DNA of 9,589 nt from CAZFBR01 sp035353495 [NCBI: uncultured bacterium]. Lineage in GTDB: Bacteria; DAOPZR01. Position numbers and translations under genes: made by a program. The stretch spans positions 1 through 9,589 of the forward strand of contig CAZFBR010000072.1 of NCBI GenBank assembly GCA_964517215.1, written 5' to 3'. Position 1 is the first letter of the stretch; each line of letters begins with the position of its first letter. Of this stretch, positions 1-6,824 are shown piece by piece. Under the pieces are notes generated by a model that did not search any database, had not been told where the DNA came from, and saw nothing but the letters and a program-made list of their open reading frames with translations.

Positions 1-33
1 CAGGTCAAGCAGTACGCGGAGGCGTGGGACTGA
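1..33 (+). CDS. 3' end of an unidentified upstream gene (partial)
   Basis: Frame 1 is open from the window edge and ends QVKQYAEAWD followed by TGA at 31-33. The stop overlaps the ATG of the next gene as TGATG, the junction style used elsewhere in this operon, so this is very probably the end of a real upstream cistron. Ten residues are too few to name it. In operons of this type the gene before a HycB-like ferredoxin is often an electron-donating catalytic subunit, such as a formate dehydrogenase or another oxidoreductase. That is context only; nothing visible here identifies it. Confidence 0.6.
   Translation, partial: QVKQYAEAWD
18..22 (+). promoter_or_regulatory. Ribosome binding site fixing the ferredoxin start
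   Basis: GGAGG lies 10 bases before the ATG at 33, inside the end of the upstream gene. It supports ATG 33 over the in-frame GTG at 24, which would sit directly against this site. Confidence 0.6.
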
Positions 34-536
34 TGGCGCCGCGCCTGCTGCTCGACCTCGAAAAAGGCTACCATTGCCGGCAGTGCACGGTGAAGTGCGC
101 CTACGACTTCACGCACGGCACGCACGACGGCAACAACGGCGCGTTCAGGCTGCAGGAGCTCGGCATGTACGCCGCGGTCTGCCGGCGCTGCGAGGAGTCG
201 CCCTGCACGGTGGCGTGCCCGGAACAGGCGATCGAGCGCAAACCTGACGGGCTGCTGACCCGGCACCTGATGCGCTGTACGAGCTGCAAGACCTGCACCA
301 TGGCCTGCCCGTTCGGCTGCCGCTATCCCGAACTGGTCGGCTACAAAACGCCGCAATGCGATCTGTGCGTCAAGCGCAGCGCGGGTGCGGCGCCGCAGTG
401 CGTGGCGAGCTGCCAGCCGGGTGCGCTCACCTGGACGGAAGTGGAAGCCGATGCAGAGAAGGGTATTGTTATTGTGAACGACTATTGGGCCGTCAAGGCG
501 ACGCCGTGGCAGGCGCCGCCCAAACGGCGGCGGTGA
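33..536 (+). CDS. Four-cluster 4Fe-4S ferredoxin-like electron transfer subunit (HycB/CooF/DmsB type)
   Basis: This 167-residue cytoplasmic protein has four cysteine groups typical of the HycB/CooF/DmsB iron-sulfur family, which passes electrons between a donor oxidoreductase and a hydrogenase. The groups are C15-x2-C18-x3-C22; C50, C53, C58, C62; C82, C85, C88, C92; and C109, C112, C123, C127, with an additional C96. The first group normally has a cysteine three residues before C15. Here that residue is Gly12 (GGC, one base from TGC), so one cluster lacks a usual ligand. There is no signal peptide or membrane segment. The C-terminus is basic (PPKRRR). ATG 33 is chosen because it overlaps the upstream stop as TGATG and follows GGAGG; a GTG at 24 would add only three residues. 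It opens the hydrogenase genes and probably brings electrons from the upstream gene product. The family is sure; the donor is unknown. Confidence 0.9.
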   Translation: MAPRLLLDLEKGYHCRQCTVKCAYDFTHGTHDGNNGAFRLQELGMYAAVCRRCEESPCTVACPEQAIERKPDGLLTRHLMRCTSCKTCTMACPFGCRYPELVGYKTPQCDLCVKRSAGAAPQCVASCQPGALTWTEVEADAEKGIVIVNDYWAVKATPWQAPPKRRR

Positions 537-541
537 GCGGA

Positions 542-1468
542 ATGCGGCTCGCCCTCGAACTGATCCTGTTTCCGGGGTTCGCGTTCTGCGCGCTGGCGGG
601 GATGGTTTTGTCCTGGCTCGACCGCAAGGTGACGGCGCGCGTGCAGTGGCGGGTCGGTCCGCCGCTGCTGCAGCCGGTGTACGACCTGGTCAAGCTGCTG
701 GGGAAGGAGACGATCGTCCCGCGCGATGCGTTCGTGTTCCTCGCCGCCCCGCTGATCGGGCTGGCCGGGGTGACGCTGGTGGGGCTGCTGGTCGGCCAGG
801 CGACGCTGCGTCCGGACCTGCAGACCTGGGGCGACCTGATTGCGGTCGCCTACCTGCTGACCATGCTGCCGCTGGGGACGATCATCGGCGCGGCGGCGTC
901 GCGCAATCCGCTCGCCTCGCTCGGCGCGTCGCGGGAGATGAAGCTGGTGCTCGCCTACGAACTTCCCTTCATCCTGGCGCTGGCGGTGGCGGTGATCAAG
1001 GCGGATTACGCGCTGTCGCTGGGCGAGATCCTCAAGGTGCAATGGCGGGACGGTATCGCCGCCAGTTCGCTGTCGGGCACCCTGGCGCTGCTCATCGCCG
1101 TTCTTGTCACGCAGGCGAAGCTCGGGCTGGTCCCGTTCGACATGGCGGAGGCGGAGACGGAGATCATGGGCGGCACGACCATCGAGTATTCGGGCGCTCC
1201 GCTGGCGGTGATCAAACTGACGAAGATGATGCTGCTCTTCGTCATGCCCGCGCTGGTCGCCACGCTCTTCCTGGGCGGCCTGCGCCTGGATGCGGGCGCA
1301 TACGGGGTCGGGATGGGCGCGCTCAAGGTGCTCGCGCTGGCGGTTGTCGCCACCCTGATCCGCAATACCAATCCGCGGGTGCGGATCGACCAGGCGCTGC
1401 GCTTTTTCTGGGGCCCGGTCGCCGTCCTCGGTTTCGTGGCGGTCGTCTGCGCCACGCTGGGGTACTGA
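542..1468 (+). CDS. NuoH/HycD/EchB/MbhM-like membrane subunit of group 4 NiFe hydrogenase
   Basis: This 308-residue polytopic membrane protein is homologous to complex I subunit NuoH and anchors the hydrogenase's soluble arm to the membrane arm. Visible family motifs are LDRK (26-29), RVGP (37-40), QPVYDLVKLLGKE (44-56), GASREMKLVLAYE (128-140), PFDMAEAETEIMGG (198-211) and EYSG (215-218). The conserved acidic residues in these loops line the quinone-like cavity and proton path in relatives. Length fits the family of about 300-330 residues. The frame stays open upstream to 356, but that part lies inside the ferredoxin gene and codes for a Cys/Arg-rich non-membrane stretch, so ATG 542 is preferred. 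It begins 5 bases after the ferredoxin stop and ends one base before the small subunit gene. The proton or sodium specificity cannot be read from the sequence. Confidence 0.93.
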   Translation: MRLALELILFPGFAFCALAGMVLSWLDRKVTARVQWRVGPPLLQPVYDLVKLLGKETIVPRDAFVFLAAPLIGLAGVTLVGLLVGQATLRPDLQTWGDLIAVAYLLTMLPLGTIIGAAASRNPLASLGASREMKLVLAYELPFILALAVAVIKADYALSLGEILKVQWRDGIAASSLSGTLALLIAVLVTQAKLGLVPFDMAEAETEIMGGTTIEYSGAPLAVIKLTKMMLLFVMPALVATLFLGGLRLDAGAYGVGMGALKVLALAVVATLIRNTNPRVRIDQALRFFWGPVAVLGFVAVVCATLGY

Positions 1469-1469
1469 G

Positions 1470-1898
1470 ATGGGGATCACCCTGAACGCGCTGACGCGGT
1501 CGCTGTCGGTCTTCCACCTGGCGGCCAGTCCGTGCAATAACTGCGATATCGAGATCCTCGACTGCCTGACCCCGAAATACGATCTTGAACGGTTCGGCAT
1601 CCAGCTGATCGGGAGCATCCGCCATGCCGACGCCCTGCTCGTCACCGGCTCGGTGAACCGCAAGGCGGCGGAGCGGCTGAAGCTGCTCTACGAGCAGGCG
1701 CCCAAGCCGTGCGTGGTCATCGCCATCGGCGGCTGCGCCTGCTCGGGGATCATGTTCCGCGACAATTACAATTTCGCCGGCCCGGTTGACCGGCTGGTGC
1801 CGGTGGATATCTACATACCCGGCTGCCCGCCCAAGCCCGAAGCGATGATTGCGGGCGTGGCCAAACTGATCGCCAAGGTGCGGGGAGAGAAAGCATGA
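1470..1898 (+). CDS. NiFe hydrogenase small subunit, NuoB-like (HycG/EchC/MbhJ type)
   Basis: This 142-residue protein carries the proximal [4Fe-4S] cluster that hands electrons to the NiFe site. The four expected ligands are visible: CNNC (C22 and C25), C89 in GGCACSG and C119 in PGCPPKP. The CxxC spacing is that of hydrogenases; true complex I NuoB has adjacent cysteines, so this supports hydrogenase over NADH dehydrogenase. As in group 4 enzymes it lacks the Tat signal and the extra C-terminal cluster domain of uptake hydrogenases, so it should act on the cytoplasmic side. An additional C91 lies next to the C89 ligand. Its stop overlaps the next start as ATGA, so it is probably translated in step with the NuoC-like and large subunits. 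Confidence 0.94.
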   Translation: MGITLNALTRSLSVFHLAASPCNNCDIEILDCLTPKYDLERFGIQLIGSIRHADALLVTGSVNRKAAERLKLLYEQAPKPCVVIAIGGCACSGIMFRDNYNFAGPVDRLVPVDIYIPGCPPKPEAMIAGVAKLIAKVRGEKA

Positions 1899-2377
1899 GC
1901 ATGCCGCTGACCGGGTTTGCCGACCGGTTCAAGACCCGTGCGCTGGCGTGGGAGGAGAAGCGGGCGCGGCGGCTGTACGTCGAGATCAGGCCGAGCGACC
2001 TGCTCGAGACGGCCAACTACCTCTACAAGGACTGCGGCTGCCGGTTCGTTATCGCCACGGCCACGGACATCGTCACGGCGATCACCGTGCTCTACCATTT
2101 CGCGCACGACGCCTCGGGGGTCATGGTCAATATCCGCGTGACGCTCGACCGCGACAAGCCGGCGGTGGAGTCGCTGACCCAGCTGTTCGTCGGCGCCGAG
2201 TGGATCGAGCGCGAGATGTGGGAGCTGCTCGGCATCACCTTCATCCATCATCCGGGCCTGAAGCATCTGCTGCTCCCCGACGACTGGCCGAACGGCGTGC
2301 ATCCGCTGCGCCAGGACTTCCGCCAGGACGAACTGCCGCCGCCCTGCCCCGGCCGCGGCGCGGAGGAAAACCGATGA
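1895..2377 (+). CDS. NuoC-like hydrogenase subunit (HycE N-terminal domain / EchD / MbhK type)
   Basis: This 160-residue soluble protein is of the 30-kDa complex I subunit family, which packs against the large and small subunits. The diagnostic C-terminal signature EREMWELLGITFIHHP is followed by LLLPDDWPNGVHPLRQDF. Here it is a separate gene, as in Ech and Mbh; in E. coli HycE the same domain is fused to the large subunit. It has no cofactor ligands, and the tail PPPCPGRG is low-complexity. GGGGAGAG at 1882-1889 precedes ATG 1895, which overlaps the small subunit stop as ATGA. A second in-frame ATG at 1901 is possible but would add nothing. Its stop in turn overlaps the large subunit start (ATGA at 2374). 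Confidence 0.92.
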   Translation: MSMPLTGFADRFKTRALAWEEKRARRLYVEIRPSDLLETANYLYKDCGCRFVIATATDIVTAITVLYHFAHDASGVMVNIRVTLDRDKPAVESLTQLFVGAEWIEREMWELLGITFIHHPGLKHLLLPDDWPNGVHPLRQDFRQDELPPPCPGRGAEENR

Positions 2378-3573
2378 GCGACACGAACATCAAGACCATC
2401 GCCATCGGCCCGTACCACCCGCTGCAGGAGGAACCGGAGTTCTTCCGGCTGCATGTGGACGGCGAAATCGTGGTGAAGATGGACGTCGAACTGGGCTACA
2501 ACCACCGCGGCATCGAGAAGCTGTCGCAGGGGATGCATTTCGACCAGGTCCCGTTCCTCGTCGAGCGCATTTGCGGCATCTGCTCGACCTCGCATCCGTT
2601 CTCGTACGTGCTGGCGGTCGAGGATATCGGCGGCTGGGAGATTCCCCTGCGGGCGCAGTATATCCGCACTGTCGTGGCCGAAGTCGAGCGCTTGCATTCG
2701 CACCTGCTGTGGCTCGGGCTGGCGGGCCATTTCCTCGGCTACAATACGGTATGGATGTGGGCGTGGAAGGCGCGCGAGCCGCTGCTCGAGCTGTTCGAGA
2801 AGCTGACGGGCAACCGCAACCATTACGGCATGTTCAAGGTCGGCGGGGTGCGGCGCGATTTCGAGGACGGGTTCTGCCACGACCTCGCCCGGGTACTCGA
2901 CAACCTGGTCCCGGTGCTCGACATGTTCAAGGGCGCGGTGAGCGACGACCCCGTGTTGCGCTCGCGCATGGAGGGCGTGGGCGTGCTGAGCTACGATGAC
3001 TGCCGCGCCTACGGCGCCGTCGGTCCGGTGGCGCGCGCCTCCGGCCTGAACATCGACGCGCGGCGCGACGATCCCATTGCGGCCTACCCGCTGGTGCAGT
3101 GGCGCGTGCCGGTGCTGAAGGCGGGCGATATCTACGCCAAGGCGCTGATCCGCGTCATGGAAATGTACGAGTCGGTCAGCATCGTCCGCCAGTGCGCACA
3201 CAAGCTGCTGACGGTCAGGGGCCCGGTCGATTTGCGGGTCACCGACGTCCCGCCGGGCGAGGGGATCGGCCATTACGAGGCGCCGCGCGGCGAATGCTTC
3301 CACTATGTGATGAGCGACGGCAGCAACCGCCCCGCCCGCCACAAGATCCGCGCACCCAGCTATACCAACGTCGCCACCGACGTCAAGGCGGTGGTGGGCG
3401 AAACGGTCTCCGACGCGGCGCTGGTGCTGGCGGCGGTCGATCCCTGCTATTGCTGCACCGAGCGCATGATTGCGGTCGACGCGGGGACGGGCGCCACGCG
3501 CCATTCGGGCGCGGAACTGGTGCGGTTGTGCCAGGCGAAGACCGAGCGGCTGCGCCGGGGCGGTCGCGCATGA
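2374..3573 (+). CDS. Group 4 NiFe hydrogenase catalytic large subunit (HycE/CooH/EchE/MbhL type)
   Basis: This 399-residue subunit holds the NiFe(CN)2CO site where protons are reduced to H2, or H2 is oxidised. The N-terminal L1 motif RICGICSTSHP has C67, C70 and H74. The C-terminal L2 motif DPCYCCTERM has C358 and C361. These four cysteines are the expected Ni and Fe ligands, which separates the protein from the cysteine-less NuoD of complex I. Group 4 enzymes such as HycE usually have a non-cysteine residue at position 360; here it is an additional Cys. Thirty-five residues follow Arg364. By analogy with HycE, an endopeptidase of the HycI type would remove this tail after nickel insertion, so the subunit is probably matured. 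No maturation gene lies in the window. ATG 2374 overlaps the NuoC-like stop and the gene ends in an ATGA overlap with the next one. The exact subgroup (4b, 4d or other) needs a phylogeny. Confidence 0.95.
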   Translation: MSDTNIKTIAIGPYHPLQEEPEFFRLHVDGEIVVKMDVELGYNHRGIEKLSQGMHFDQVPFLVERICGICSTSHPFSYVLAVEDIGGWEIPLRAQYIRTVVAEVERLHSHLLWLGLAGHFLGYNTVWMWAWKAREPLLELFEKLTGNRNHYGMFKVGGVRRDFEDGFCHDLARVLDNLVPVLDMFKGAVSDDPVLRSRMEGVGVLSYDDCRAYGAVGPVARASGLNIDARRDDPIAAYPLVQWRVPVLKAGDIYAKALIRVMEMYESVSIVRQCAHKLLTVRGPVDLRVTDVPPGEGIGHYEAPRGECFHYVMSDGSNRPARHKIRAPSYTNVATDVKAVVGETVSDAALVLAAVDPCYCCTERMIAVDAGTGATRHSGAELVRLCQAKTERLRRGGRA

Positions 3574-5393
3574 GCCCGATCCTGGCGATCATCGTCATCC
3601 CCCTGCTGCTGGGGGCGCTGACCTTTGCCTTCCCGCGCCGGCTCGCGCCGGTGCTGGGCATGGCCGGGACCATCGTCATGGCCTGGCTGGCGCTGCGCAT
3701 CTTCCAGCATCATCCGCCCGACCTCAGCTGGCATCAGTGGCGGGTGCTGACGGTCGACCAGCTCAGCGCGCTGATGCTGCTGGGCATGGGGATCATGGCG
3801 CTACTGATTGCGGTCTATGCGCTGGCGGCGATCCGCGCGCAGCACGGTCGGCGGCTGTTCTGGGGCTGCTGGCTGCTGACGCTGGGACTGGCGGCGGGCG
3901 CAGTAATGGCCGACTGCGTCGCGGGGAGCTATCCCGGCGCCTTCCTTCTGATTATCTGCTGGGGCGGCGTCGGGCTGACCCTGTACTTTCTGACCGGCAC
4001 CGGGCGGGGTGCGGCGGCCCAGGATGCGGCGATGAAGGCCATGGCGATTGTCGGCGGCAGCGATGCGCTGATGATTCTCGGGCTGATGATCTGCCTGCGG
4101 CTGGGTGCGTTCCCCATTGTCCCCAATTCGCCGGTGGCGATTGCCGCCTTCGTGCTGCTGGTGCTGGCGGCGCTGGCCAAGGCGGGTGCGGTCCCGCTGC
4201 ACACCTGGGTGCCCGACGTGGCGGCGGCGGCGCCGGTGCCGGTATCCGCCCTGCTGCCGGCGGCGCTCGACAAGATGCTGGGCATCTACCTGCTGGTGCG
4301 CATCTGCACCCGCCTGTTTGCTCTGGGGACAGTCCCCTGGCTGCAGACGCTGCTGCTGGCGGTCGGTGCGGTGACGATTGTGGTGGCGGTGATGATGGCG
4401 TTGGTGCAGCACAATATCTACCGGCTGCTCGGCTACCATGCGGTGAGCCAGGTCGGGTACATGATTATCGGCATTGCCATCGGCACGCGGCTGGCCATTG
4501 CCGCCGGACTGTTCCACCTGCTCAACCATGTGCTGTACAAGTCATGCCTCTTCCTGACTGCCGGCAGCGTGGAGGAGGAGACGGGGACGGTCGATCTCGA
4601 CCGCATGGGCGGACTGGCGCGCATGCTGCCGCTGACCTTTACCGCCTTCGTCATTGCGGCGCTGGCCATTTCCGGCGTGCCGCCGCTCAACGGGTTCGTC
4701 TCCAAGTGGATGATCTATCAGGCCATCGTCGAGTTCGGCCGGGCCGGCCATGCGCTCTGGCCGTTATGGCTGGCGGCGGCCATGTTCGGCTCCGCCCTGA
4801 CGCTCGCCTCGTTCATCAAGGTCCTGCACGCGGTCTTTCTCGGCCGGCCGGCCCAGGCGCGCGAGGGGCACTATGCGGAACCCTCGCCGCTGCGCTGGCT
4901 GCCGGCGCTGATCATCGCCGGGCTGTGCGTCTTCTTCGGAGTGGCGGCGTGGTCGTTCCCGCTGCCCCGCCTGCTGGACTATCCGGCGGATCTGGCCCGC
5001 CTCGCGGGCCAGCCGGTGCTGGGCGCGCTGCTGCAGCCCGGCCTGGCGACGCTGCTGCTGCTCGGCGCGCTGGCGCTCGGCCTGCTGCTCTACCGGCTCG
5101 GTTCGGGGTTCCGCACGCGGGTGGATATCGCCTATCTGGGCGGGGAAGTGCATGACGAAATGCGGCTCTCCGGCACGGAATTCTACCGCACCGTCGAGAC
5201 GGAACGCCCGTTTGACACGCTCTTCGGCCTCGCCCGCCACGGCTGGTTCGATCTGTACGAAGTGGCCGGGCGGCTCCTCGCCTACAGCGGCCGCCTGCTG
5301 CGCATCGCGCATGCCGGCCTGCTGCAGCTGTACATGACCTGGATGGTGGTGGGGCTGGCCATCATTATCGCCATCCTCGTGGGGATGCGGTGA
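3570..5393 (+). CDS. NuoL/MrpA-like proton-conducting antiporter subunit of the hydrogenase
   Basis: This 607-residue polytopic membrane protein is of the proton-conducting transporter family (NuoL, HycC/HyfB, MrpA N-terminal part), with roughly 14 or more hydrophobic segments. The charged residues of the ion path are mostly present: K204 in ALAKAGAVPLHTWVPD (TM7), K235 in ALDKMLGIY (TM8), H319 and K324 near TM11, and K379 in SGVPPLNGFVSKW (TM12). The conserved TM5 glutamate that normally follows Trp (E144 in E. coli NuoL) is replaced by Gly132 in LIICWGGVGL. After the core, residues 515-580 form a polar stretch with YLGGE, then a last membrane helix. Similar C-terminal extensions occur in hydrogenase-linked NuoL-like proteins. 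With the following fused gene it would supply what a full-length MrpA normally carries in one chain. The start overlaps the large subunit stop (ATGA). Confidence 0.9.
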   Translation: MSPILAIIVIPLLLGALTFAFPRRLAPVLGMAGTIVMAWLALRIFQHHPPDLSWHQWRVLTVDQLSALMLLGMGIMALLIAVYALAAIRAQHGRRLFWGCWLLTLGLAAGAVMADCVAGSYPGAFLLIICWGGVGLTLYFLTGTGRGAAAQDAAMKAMAIVGGSDALMILGLMICLRLGAFPIVPNSPVAIAAFVLLVLAALAKAGAVPLHTWVPDVAAAAPVPVSALLPAALDKMLGIYLLVRICTRLFALGTVPWLQTLLLAVGAVTIVVAVMMALVQHNIYRLLGYHAVSQVGYMIIGIAIGTRLAIAAGLFHLLNHVLYKSCLFLTAGSVEEETGTVDLDRMGGLARMLPLTFTAFVIAALAISGVPPLNGFVSKWMIYQAIVEFGRAGHALWPLWLAAAMFGSALTLASFIKVLHAVFLGRPAQAREGHYAEPSPLRWLPALIIAGLCVFFGVAAWSFPLPRLLDYPADLARLAGQPVLGALLQPGLATLLLLGALALGLLLYRLGSGFRTRVDIAYLGGEVHDEMRLSGTEFYRTVETERPFDTLFGLARHGWFDLYEVAGRLLAYSGRLLRIAHAGLLQLYMTWMVVGLAIIIAILVGMR

Positions 5394-6460
5394 TGGAATT
5401 CCTGCTGGCGGTCCTGCTCGTCTTCATGCTGGTGGGCGCGCTCATCGCCATCGAGACGCGCGATCTGCTATCGTCGGTGATCTGCACCGGCGCCGTGGGC
5501 TATCTGGCGAGCGTGGCGTTCCTGTTCCTCGGCGCGCCGGACATTGCCATCACCCAGGTGGTGGTCGAGATTCTGGTGCTGATCCTGCTCATCCGCGCCA
5601 CGATCAGCCGCGACGTGACCGCGCCCGCGGGCGACCGCGAGTTCTTCGGGCTGGTGGTCTCGCTCGCCTTCATGCTGGTCACGGGTGTGGCGGGCATGCG
5701 CATCCTCGGCGACGCCTTCCCGAAATTCGGGACCGGCATCTTCGCGGTGAGCCCGCTGGCGCCGGCGTCCACGTATCTCGCCCGCGGCTGGCAGCTGACC
5801 GGGGCGACCAATATCGTGGCGGCGGTCACGCACGACTTCCGCGGACTGGACACCCTGTTCGAGGCCACCATCCTGTTCGCGACCGTGCTGGGCGCGCTGA
5901 CCGTGCTGCGCGCGCGCGGGCATCGCGAGCGGGCGGAAGAGGCGGCTGACGACGAGCCGCTGCACGAGGGCCCGGAATTCCGGACCGCGTCGCGCGGCAT
6001 GACCATGCTGGTGCAGCGGGTGGCGCGCGGCATGGCCGGGTTCATTTTCCTCTACGGCGTCTACATTGTGCTCTACGGCCACCTGCGCCCGGGCGGCGGG
6101 TTCGCCGGCGGGATCATGATCGCCTGCACCTTCATCCTGCTGCTGCTGGCGCTGGGCAAGGACGGGGTGGAACGCTACCTGACCCGCCGGTTTGTCGGCC
6201 GTTTCTCGTCCATCGGCGCGGTCATGCTCCTGCTGCTGGGCTGGCTCGGGTTCGCCCGCGGCGGCTGGTTCCTCGGGAATTTCCTGCACCACGCCGGCGG
6301 ACTGCCGGCGGAGGGTCTGCTGGCGGCGGGGACGATGCCGCTGGCCAATCTGGCCATCGCCCTCAATGTGGTGGTGTCGCTGGTGCTGCTCTTTGCCTCG
6401 CTTGCTGTGCTGCGCGTCGTCGTGCGCCAGAACCGTCGCCGCATGGTCAAGCGGGGCTGA
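5393..6460 (+). CDS. Fused MbhD-MbhE-MnhB (MrpA C-terminal plus MrpB) membrane subunit
   Basis: This 355-residue protein joins three antiporter modules that are often separate. Residues 1-75 resemble MbhD/DUF4040 (GAPDIAITQVVVEIL, 47-61). Residues 85-175 resemble MbhE (TGATNIVAAVTHDF, 137-149, then LDTLFEATILF, 152-162). Residues 200-345 are MnhB/MrpB (LYGHLRPGGGFAGGIMIA, 227-244). A charged linker at 174-200 (RARGHRERAEEAADDE) separates MbhE from MrpB. MbhD and MbhE correspond to the C-terminal part of MrpA, so MrpA appears split here and its tail fused to MrpB. The protein is polytopic and would join the antiporter arm to the hydrogenase. ATG 5393 overlaps the preceding stop as TGATG; a GTG at 5390 is also in frame but would add one residue. 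The next gene follows after 15 bases. Confidence 0.92.
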   Translation: MEFLLAVLLVFMLVGALIAIETRDLLSSVICTGAVGYLASVAFLFLGAPDIAITQVVVEILVLILLIRATISRDVTAPAGDREFFGLVVSLAFMLVTGVAGMRILGDAFPKFGTGIFAVSPLAPASTYLARGWQLTGATNIVAAVTHDFRGLDTLFEATILFATVLGALTVLRARGHRERAEEAADDEPLHEGPEFRTASRGMTMLVQRVARGMAGFIFLYGVYIVLYGHLRPGGGFAGGIMIACTFILLLLALGKDGVERYLTRRFVGRFSSIGAVMLLLLGWLGFARGGWFLGNFLHHAGGLPAEGLLAAGTMPLANLAIALNVVVSLVLLFASLAVLRVVVRQNRRRMVKRG

Positions 6461-6475
6461 GGAAAGGGGAGGCGC

Positions 6476-6823
6476 ATGCTCTATCTGCTCTGTTTCGCGC
6501 TGTTCCTGGTCGGCCTGTTCGGCGTGCTGGCGAAGAAGAACCTGGTGAAGATCATTATCGGGTTTGCCATCATGGAGTATGCCATCCACCTGCTGATCGT
6601 CATGCTGGGCTATCGCGACGGCGGACGGGCGGCGGTGCTGGTCCCGGGCGCCACGACGGAGCAGCTCGCAGCGTCCGGAGTGGATCCGCTGGCGCAGGCG
6701 ATGGTGCTGATCTCCATCGTCATCGGCCTGTCGATTCTGGTGATGCTGGTGGCGCTCTGCATCCGGCTGTACGAACGGCACGGCACGTTCGATCTCAACG
6801 AATTGCGGAACCTCAAGGGCTGA
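6476..6823 (+). CDS. mnhC: MrpC/MnhC (NuoK-like, MbhG) antiporter subunit
   Basis: This 115-residue protein has three membrane helices of the NuoK/MrpC type. Family features are GVLAKKNLVKIIIGFAIMEYAIHL (helices 1-2, with E34 corresponding to the membrane glutamate of NuoK) and DPLAQAMVLISIVIG (70-84), which matches the DP-x-x-QA-x-VLTAIVI pattern of MnhC. Length matches the family (about 110-120). Purine-rich AGGAAAGGGGAGG lies at 6460-6472, giving the longest gap (15 bases) among the antiporter genes a strong ribosome binding site of its own. The subunit sits between the large antiporter-like subunits in Mrp and Mbh structures. Confidence 0.94.
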   Translation: MLYLLCFALFLVGLFGVLAKKNLVKIIIGFAIMEYAIHLLIVMLGYRDGGRAAVLVPGATTEQLAASGVDPLAQAMVLISIVIGLSILVMLVALCIRLYERHGTFDLNELRNLKG

Positions 6824-6824
6824 C

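Noticed and set aside
356-541. Upstream in-frame extension of the NuoH-like gene
   Set aside because: The extra 62 residues overlap the ferredoxin gene and do not resemble a membrane subunit. ATG 542 gives the normal family N-terminus and spacing.
482-1663. Minus-strand frame of 393 codons and other long antisense frames (for example 2248-3504 and 5468-7048)
   Set aside because: All lie opposite clear conserved genes, have Arg/Gln/His-biased composition and show no family motif.
5390-5392. GTG start for the MbhD-MbhE-MrpB fusion
   Set aside because: ATG 5393 overlaps the previous stop as TGATG, as at other junctions here. The GTG would add one residue and cannot be excluded.
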